From Hyphomicrobium sp. CS1BSMeth3 (GTDB lineage Bacteria; Pseudomonadota; Alphaproteobacteria; Rhizobiales; Hyphomicrobiaceae), in assembly GCF_900117415.1 (NCBI RefSeq), contig NZ_FPEI01000006.1, positions 1,488,001-1,552,000 on the forward strand: 64,000 nt of DNA. The letters are read 5' to 3'. The notes under the pieces were generated by a model. The model was not told the origin of the DNA, searched no databases, and was given only the letters and a program-made list of their open reading frames with translations. Shown here in pieces: positions 62,519-64,000 of this stretch. The first letter of the stretch is position 1. Every line of letters begins with the position of its first letter. The translations under genes were made by a program, and so were the position numbers.

Positions 62519-63364
62519 GGGTCGACGCACACCGATGATCTCGCTGCCTGTCGCACGAATGCGCGCGACGGCCTCGGCGAGCGGCTCGACGACGACACGC
62601 ATGTGATGGGCATTCGCGTGCAGCATGTGCGCAGCGTCGATCATGATGCCCACGTGGCCGCGCCAGAAGACGAGATCGCCGCGCCGCAGCGCATCGGTGT
62701 CGACCACGATTGCACTTCCTATCTCAGCCAGCAGCATGTCGCTATCGCGCGGCGCCGCAACGCCCGTCGCCTGCATGGCAACCTGCACGAGCCCCGAGCA
62801 ATCGATCCCAGCGCGCGTACGCCCGCCCCAGAGATAAGGCGCACCGAGGAACTGCTCGGCGACGGCGACGAAATCCGCAGCGCGCGTGTCGATCGGCACG
62901 AGATGCTGCACGGGCACGAACGCCCCGATGGCGAGGGCGGCAAAACCGTTCTCCTCGCGCTCCACTTTGAGGCACGCCCCCATGGGGAGATCGACGAGCG
63001 GCGGTGATTTCAGCTCCGGCCGCGCGAGCGCCGGCGCCGCGAGAGCCGCTATGCGATGTGTCGGCACGTTGAGCTCACGCCCGATCGCGGCCGCCGGCGC
63101 ATAGCCGACATAGCCGTCGCCTTCGCCTTGCAGCCAGGCCCAGCCCTCACGCTCCTCGAAGACGCGCACGCGCTCGCCGAAGATGAGCTGCGTCGTCAGC
63201 GCCTCGCTGGCATCCGGCGCGCCGAAAACCGGCGCGATCGCGACACGCACCTGCCCGGGCCAGCCGTCGACGAAGTTGCTCGATGTGACGCGGCCAGCAA
63301 GGCGCGCGTCGGCCAGATCCTCGCGAAAGGCATTGCGGCGCGGATCGAGCAGGCCCTGGCCCAT
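62477..63364 (-). CDS. NlpC/P60-family cell-wall peptidase with SH3 domains
   Basis: A 295-residue peptidoglycan endopeptidase. The middle part has SH3-like segments (VFGAPDASEALTTQLIFGERVRVFEEREGWAWLQGEGDGYVGY). The NlpC/P60 domain follows: PYLWGGRTRAGIDCSGLVQVAMQATG with the catalytic Cys, and RGDLVFWRGHVGIMIDAAHMLHANAHH with the catalytic His. No signal peptide, as with several rhizobial dipeptidyl-peptidase VI-like enzymes. ATG 63362-63364 has GAGAG upstream. It lies 10 bases after the leucyl aminopeptidase stop. The last residues (SPLPALAGRGLG) and the stop are read from the dispersed repeat. Confidence 0.92.
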   Translation of the reverse strand: MGQGLLDPRRNAFREDLADARLAGRVTSSNFVDGWPGQVRVAIAPVFGAPDASEALTTQLIFGERVRVFEEREGWAWLQGEGDGYVGYAPAAAIGRELNVPTHRIAALAAPALARPELKSPPLVDLPMGACLKVEREENGFAALAIGAFVPVQHLVPIDTRAADFVAVAEQFLGAPYLWGGRTRAGIDCSGLVQVAMQATGVAAPRDSDMLLAEIGSAIVVDTDALRRGDLVFWRGHVGIMIDAAHMLHANAHHMRVVVEPLAEAVARIRATGSEIIGVRRPNSPLPALAGRGLG

Positions 63365-63374
63365 GCGCGTGCTC

Positions 63375-64000
63375 TCAACTCCCGACCATGCGGCGAACAA
63401 CCTCGAAGACGGCGCGCGCCGCCTGCGGCTCGCCGCCCTTGGGGCCGAGCACGCGCTGCGCGGGGCGCCAGCCGTAGATGTCGAAATGCGCGAACGTGCC
63501 CGCCTTCTTCACGAAGCGCTTGAGGAAGATCGCCGCGACGACCGCGCCCGCAAATCCACCCTCGGCGACGTTGTTCATATCGGCGACATTGCTGTCGAGC
63601 CAGGTCTCGTAGGGCGTCGTGAGCGGCAGGCGCCAGACCGGATCGGCGACCGCAGATCCCGCAGCAGCGATCACGCTCGCATGACCTTCGTCATCGCAGA
63701 AGTAGGGCGGCAGATCAGGGCCGAGGGCGACACGCGCCGCGCCCGTCAACGTCGCGAACGTGAAGAGATGATCGGGCGCCTCCTCGTCGGCGAGCGCCAG
63801 CGCATCAGCGAGCACGAGACGGCCCTCGGCATCAGTATTGCCGATCTCGACGGTCGTCCCCGCGCGCGAGCGAATGACGTCGCTCGGCCGGAAGGCGCTT
63901 CCCGATATGGCGTTCTCGGCCGCCGGGATCAGCACGCGCAGGCGCACATCGAGACCCGCGCTCATGATCATGTGCGCCAGCGCGAGCGCCGCCGCGGCGC
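63375..64000 (-). CDS. Leucyl aminopeptidase family (M17) protein, N-terminus beyond the window
   Basis: The C-terminal 208 residues of an M17 aminopeptidase, a cytoplasmic two-metal enzyme that removes N-terminal residues. The frame is open through base 64000 (it continues beyond ATG 63971 with ALALAHMIMSAG). Seen: VRLRVLIPAAENAISGSAFRPSDVIRS, the metal-binding NTDAEGRLVLADAL with its bicarbonate-loop Arg, TFATLTGAARVALG and the closing NVAEGGFAGAVVAAIFLKRFV and GTFAHFDIYGW. Likely operonic with the NlpC/P60 gene, as both degrade peptides. Confidence 0.95.
   Translation of the reverse strand, partial: AAAALALAHMIMSAGLDVRLRVLIPAAENAISGSAFRPSDVIRSRAGTTVEIGNTDAEGRLVLADALALADEEAPDHLFTFATLTGAARVALGPDLPPYFCDDEGHASVIAAAGSAVADPVWRLPLTTPYETWLDSNVADMNNVAEGGFAGAVVAAIFLKRFVKKAGTFAHFDIYGWRPAQRVLGPKGGEPQAARAVFEVVRRMVGS

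Overview
The window is GC-rich (roughly 65%) chromosomal DNA. The gene set and gene order point to an alphaproteobacterium of the order Hyphomicrobiales (Rhizobiales). The main signs are a trxB-lysR-sRNA arrangement like the LsrB/VtlR-AbcR locus, a membrane-anchored CycM-type cytochrome c beside kdsB-pheA, an Hsp20-DUF1150 pair, opgC, and soxYZ. I cannot name the genus. No tRNA, rRNA, CRISPR array, prophage, transposase or replication origin was seen.

Layout. 1-3083 (minus strand) holds housekeeping and conserved genes: the end of a GNAT acetyltransferase, folD, a DUF167/YggU protein, yggT and an NDUFA9-like epimerase. 3452-12994 looks like an alcohol/aldehyde oxidation neighbourhood: a glutathione transferase, two GMC flavin oxidoreductases, an epimerase, a HAD dehalogenase, an aldehyde dehydrogenase and a VOC protein. 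It also contains a candidate small RNA with C-rich loops at 10267-10358. 13149-14591 is a Fur/Zur-type regulator with an operator-like palindrome, overlapped by a His-rich znuC. 14953-22527 (minus) holds a MATE exporter, recR, threonine aldolase, an SGNH protein overlapping opgC, and an RND/MMPL exporter. 22831-23711 carries an isolated Tae4-like peptidoglycan amidase and a tiny two-TM protein. aspS follows, with an AT-richer in-frame insertion.

25799-31022 contains three paralogous secreted proteins of unknown function interleaved with phhB and a small sulfur-oxidation island (FccB/SoxF-like flavoprotein, thioredoxin-like SoxS, soxY, soxZ). 31321-40570 looks catabolic: an MFS carrier, an iron-dependent alcohol dehydrogenase, an M20 peptidase, a PrpF-like isomerase and a two-gene aconitase X, with hsp20 and DUF1150 embedded. 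40760-46937 has two AraC regulators, PagL, a methyltransferase, an MFS carrier and an alpha/beta hydrolase. 47062-59084 is dominated by peptide uptake: one lone substrate-binding protein and then a complete yejF-yejE-yejB-yejA-yejA operon on the minus strand. trxB, a LysR regulator and an AbcR-type sRNA lie between them. 59277-64000 holds cycM, kdsB, pheA, an unknown protein, an NlpC/P60 hydrolase and the end of a leucyl aminopeptidase.

Three families of non-coding dispersed repeats lie between genes. The first is a mosaic of CCCTCTCCCC-type hairpins in six places, five of them between convergent genes. The second is a 72-bp element in two inverted copies next to two of those mosaics. The third is a 165-166-bp two-hairpin element in two copies. 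The observations most worth following up are the AbcR-like RNA beside the peptide transporter, the orphan Tae4-like amidase, the second sRNA candidate, the aspS insertion, the secreted paralogue family and the repeat families.
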